Assembly: GCF_000237925.1 (NCBI RefSeq)
Contig: NC_031497.1
Span: 4,085,295-4,149,294, forward strand
DNA from: Schistosoma mansoni
Taxonomy: Eukaryota > Platyhelminthes > Trematoda > Strigeidida > Schistosomatidae
Length of the DNA: 64,000 nt
Reading direction: 5' to 3'
Shown here: in pieces, positions 62,801-64,000 of the stretch
How positions within the stretch are numbered: position 1 is the first letter of the stretch
Layout: the number at the start of each line of letters is the position of its first letter
Notes under the pieces: generated by a model
What the model was told of the DNA's origin: nothing
Database searches by the model: none
Seen by the model: only the letters and a program-made list of their open reading frames with translations
Made by a program: the position numbers and the translations under genes

Positions 62801-64000
62801 CCAAAGACATAGCCAGCCCTATCTGTTATCCGATCTGCATTAGTGTGCGAACGTTGAAGGAAGCCAGTTTGAATAGTGTATGTGGTTTCAGAAAGACTTT
62901 CAGTATTCGTGAAGAAGTTATTTTTCACATTTCGTCCGTTTGAATAATATCCATGATACCAAATTTTGTTTTTTTTTGTGATTATTTTCTGGCATTAGGA
63001 AACTGACTTTCTTGATTCACAGCTCGTTCTAAGACAAACTGAGCTAAGTGTATCTCAAAGAACCAATGAATCGTCAAACATCTCTGGAAATGACTTTAAT
63101 AAATCAAATGAATGTAGTATTTCTTCACCTAAGGATGATAAACCGAATTCCGATGTCAAATGCCATCACGCAGATGTAAATTATGTCTCTTTAGACAACA
63201 AACGAATATTTTCAGCAATAGATGTGTCATGTTTGTCTAACAGCTCAAGTTCTAATGATCAATCGTACACCACACAATCTTTCTTTTCTGCAAATAAACC
63301 TGGATTATTAAATTATCAGTCTGTCGATAACATTTTGGATCTTTCGAAAACTGAACATTTTGTACATTTCCGTGGCAAAACAAATATCCTAAAATCACTG
63401 TCAAACAACGTACTGAGTCAGTTTGAAGCGGCATCCATTACAAAGTCTAATGGTTCATCTCCAAGTGTAAAAAAGTTTATGTCTACTTCTAAAAGCTCAT
63501 TGTCTCCAATAAGAAAACATTTTAACGAACCTTCAATTAGCCCCGTGGACTCTAGGAAGAGATATAATAGAGTTTCTCGTTCGGTAGAACCTGTGCGTCG
63601 GATTTTTCCTAAAGTAACAACTGTTTATAAAATGGATACAAGCAGCTTATTTGATTTAACTAAACTCAGAGAACTGCAATACTTAACACAACATTCGTCT
63701 AAAGCTTCTTCATTTATTTCAGTTAACGATTCTAACAAAGATAACAAAATTTTCTGTCATCAACCATGTGTCTTTTCATCTCAACTACTTACATTTCGTA
63801 TTGCTACGTGTCATTTAGATAGAAATGTCTCTTCAACTATACACCATTTATCAGAACTGCGAAAAAATGGTTCCTCTGTTGAAGTATTTGAATTCACAGC
63901 AACACAAATGATGGAAAATGATCTAGATCAGTTAAATGAATCAAGCACAGTATTTAAAAGTGATGAAGAAGAAACTATTGCCTGGTTTTCCATTATGAAA
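47729..64000 (+). CDS. RTKN: Rhotekin homologue, 9 exons seen, 3' end off window
   Basis: Exons 47729-47836, 48868-49165, 51043-51322, 52214-52349, 53436-53473, 54154-54451, 57277-57411, 59649-59957 and 63023-64000 join in frame: 860 residues, still open at the edge. Residues about 37-100 resemble the HR1 (Rho-binding) end of rhotekin: FYKIRAAACRILSIAQNPLQ and RLDAAKTLLVSHAQLLSCMR. The anillin-homology region (about 133-386) has CLSDIRIPLIW, LIRDTRLIFDI, SEFECIIEIYAF and GNICYRLIAQPHS...SGYLWIR. A PH domain starts at about 387 and resumes near 786 (SQLLTFRIATCHLD, VEVFEFTATQ, ETIAWFSIMK), with about 355 Ser/Asn-rich residues between. Rhotekin binds GTP-Rho and works in septin/actin and cytokinesis pathways; that is family knowledge. 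Start ATG at 47729 is inferred. Confidence 0.82.
48868..49165 (+). CDS. RTKN: Rhotekin HR1-region exon
   Basis: Acceptor ttcttaag, donor gtattc. Begins DPKLQQDLERFYKIRAAACR. The helical segment with AAACRIL and DAAKTLLVSHAQLL is the rhotekin coiled-coil (HR1) signature. Ends AQLCLS plus one base. Confidence 0.82.
50560..50880 (-). mobile_element. Old non-LTR 3' end, relative of 44455-44880
   Basis: Plus-strand blocks caagtagtctgcatctgtcg, gatttggccacctctaactt and caattgatttacc align in order with 44570-44790. Heavily mutated and smaller. It lies in a rhotekin intron. Confidence 0.6.
51043..51322 (+). CDS. RTKN: Rhotekin anillin-homology exon
   Basis: Acceptor gtttatag. The junction gives CLSDIRIPLIW, the diagnostic start of the anillin/rhotekin homology region. 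A 40-residue Ser/Gly/Asp-rich insertion follows where relatives have a short loop, then CTIQVGHLIRDTRLIFDIKP. Confidence 0.85.
52214..52349 (+). CDS. RTKN: Rhotekin anillin-homology exon 2
   Basis: Acceptor ttcgttaag, donor gtgagt. Joins as KWTLFDDVTSEFECIIEIYA, the strand pair FELxLELY of relatives. Ends VRRSSDQ, phase 0. Confidence 0.8.
52573..52937 (-). mobile_element. LTR of a second LTR-element family
   Basis: Minus strand starts TGTTATATCCCCTGGCG at 52937 and runs leftward with a TATA-like stretch (52680s). It is related to 13700-14350. The left end and target duplication could not be fixed. In a rhotekin intron. Confidence 0.55.
53436..53473 (+). CDS. RTKN: Rhotekin micro-exon (38 nt)
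   Basis: Strong acceptor tttctttttctccag and donor gtgagt. Adds HVVNSDSSINQNS. Takes phase 0 to phase 2, which fits the 54154 acceptor. Without it a shorter join to 54161 would also be in frame, so it may be alternatively spliced. Confidence 0.55.
54154..54451 (+). CDS. RTKN: Rhotekin anillin-homology exon 3
   Basis: Acceptor acattatag, donor gtaagt. Reads SQYFDLIGRCVATLKDVQNK, a Ser/Asn-rich loop, then DLPLFGNICYRLIAQPHSAK and SGYLWIR. This is the end of the anillin-homology region leading into PH. Confidence 0.82.
55778..56230 (+). mobile_element. Hammerhead SINE with inverted leader copy
   Basis: A leader fragment in minus orientation (55778-55870) is followed by a complete plus-strand unit (about 55915-56227): leader, tRNA-like part with B box GGTTCGAATCC near 56114-56124, and a ribozyme (56153-56206). 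The two leaders form a long palindrome. It lies in a rhotekin intron. Confidence 0.8.
56153..56206 (+). ncRNA. Hammerhead ribozyme, CpG-decayed
   Basis: Stem I (AUCCAG/CUGGAU) and CUGAUGAG are intact, but relative to the other copies two CpGs have changed: GGACGAAA to GGAUGAAA (weakens the G10.1-C11.1 pair to G-U) and CGCGCGUC to CGCGCAUC (mismatch in stem III). Probably slow or inactive. Confidence 0.7.
57277..57411 (+). CDS. RTKN: Rhotekin PH domain, first strands
   Basis: Acceptor tcaattatcag, donor gtaagt, phase 0 both sides. Reads TPMMLYRCELRDRYLWCTLI, as the first two PH strands, then a polar tail to SSSLR. Confidence 0.7.
57412..59045. other. Rhotekin intron 7, nothing recognised
   Basis: AT-rich intron. 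Minus frames at 58240-58589 have no recognised features. Confidence 0.4.
59046..59585 (-). mobile_element. Non-autonomous family-1 derivative (5' leader joined to 3' tail)
   Basis: On the minus strand the 5' part (59585-59150) matches the family-1 leader at 2300-2700, and the end (59130-59046: TGTGTGGCGCATACGTATT to TTTAAATAAAATAC) matches the family-1 3' tail at 37500-37560. The whole coding region is absent. It is likely mobilised by the autonomous element. Confidence 0.75.
59649..59957 (+). CDS. RTKN: Rhotekin PH insertion exon
   Basis: Acceptor tttgaacaag, donor gtaagt, 103 codons. Ser/Asn/His-rich, no domain. It lies inside the PH domain. A non-autonomous retroelement ends about 64 bases upstream of its acceptor. 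Confidence 0.65.
60278..60612 (-). mobile_element. Hammerhead SINE, full minus copy beside gap 2
   Basis: A complete unit on the minus strand: leader (60612-60480), tRNA-like part with A box intact and B box GGTTCCAGTCC (one change), ribozyme (60354-60300) and tail. A second leader in plus orientation lies beyond the gap at 60965-61095. Confidence 0.82.
60300..60354 (-). ncRNA. Hammerhead ribozyme with intact core
   Basis: Same core and stems as 11941-11994: CUGACGA, GUCC/GGAC stem II, GAAA, ACGCGCGU stem III, GUC cleavage triplet (cut between 60311 and 60310). No core change is seen. Activity is inferred. Confidence 0.82.
60756..60955. other. Assembly gap (200 N)
   Basis: Exactly 200 N, true length unknown, between inverted SINE leaders. 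Frames across it are artefacts. Confidence 0.98.
60962..61095 (+). mobile_element. Hammerhead SINE leader, plus orientation
   Basis: atcgaggcaatacgcacagt through acaaacaatactaagtgag is the inverse of 60485-60600 with very few differences. The tRNA-like and ribozyme parts are absent. Confidence 0.75.
61310..61445 (+). repeat. tRNA-like SINE fragment
   Basis: Reads ggttggggcctcgctgcgta, aaggttcctggtttcaatcc and tgaggagtcccatagtg. A degenerate B box is present. It resembles 18740-18860 in opposite orientation. No cloverleaf could be drawn. Confidence 0.35.
61705..62910 (-). mobile_element. Family-1 non-LTR retrotransposon, endonuclease and linker
   Basis: Minus strand: SLESLNVDVRCLSETRIKDS (62810 on), a broken second half of the nuclease (62400-62120), the linker (61990-61920) and REAWWSECAYE (about 61720). 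The first nuclease half is open for 135 codons. It ends near 61705, where sequence changes. In the last rhotekin intron seen. Confidence 0.78.
63023..64000 (+). CDS. RTKN: Rhotekin large exon: PH insertion and PH C-terminal half
   Basis: Acceptor cttgattcacag. Open for 326 codons to the window edge. About 250 Ser/Lys/Asn-rich residues (with SRSVEPVRRIFPKVTTVYKM) are followed by SQLLTFRIATCHLD, VEVFEFTATQMMEN and EEETIAWFSIMK, which read as the last PH strands and the C-terminal helix with its Trp. Confidence 0.75.

Overview
The window looks like AT-rich genomic DNA of a schistosome (blood fluke). The reasons are the short exons with canonical GT/AG introns, the hammerhead-ribozyme SINEs of the Sm-alpha type, and abundant non-LTR, Penelope and LTR retrotransposon debris. 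Two runs of exactly 200 N (33651-33850 and 60756-60955) are assembly gaps. No bacterial features, CRISPR arrays or genuine tRNA/rRNA genes were seen. All identifications come from reading the sequence and remembered family motifs; nothing was searched.

Three host genes can be reconstructed by joining exons with matching splice phase. (1) A PI-PLC X-domain protein (PLCXD type) on the plus strand has three exons, 7268-11028; its first exon was not found. (2) A large FAM194-domain protein, resembling vertebrate C3orf20, lies on the minus strand from 42989 to 12940. It has eleven exons totalling 4110 nt (about 1369 aa), including a 40-nt micro-exon, and every junction keeps frame. (3) A rhotekin homologue on the plus strand has nine exons from 47729 to beyond the right edge. 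It carries an HR1-like start, an anillin-homology region, and a PH domain interrupted by about 350 low-complexity residues. Genes 1 and 2 are convergent across a pair of inverted SINEs; genes 2 and 3 are divergent across about 4.7 kb.

Layout. 1-1596: 5' part of a minus-strand Ty3/gypsy-like element (LTR, primer-binding site, intact gag, start of protease). 1597-6680: nested non-LTR elements. 6681-11028: PLCXD. 11917-12450: head-to-head hammerhead SINEs. 12940-42989: FAM194 gene, whose introns hold nested LTRs, a Penelope GIY-YIG fragment, a MITE candidate, RTE fragments and gap 1. 42990-47728: intergenic, with a non-LTR 3' end and a second MITE candidate. 47729-64000: rhotekin gene, whose introns hold an LTR, SINEs, a non-autonomous element, gap 2 and another endonuclease fragment.

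The points most worth follow-up are the split PH domain, the SINE-borne hammerhead ribozymes (two with an intact core, one apparently decayed at CpG sites), the near-identical inverted repeats beside both assembly gaps, and several dateable nested insertions with clean target-site duplications.
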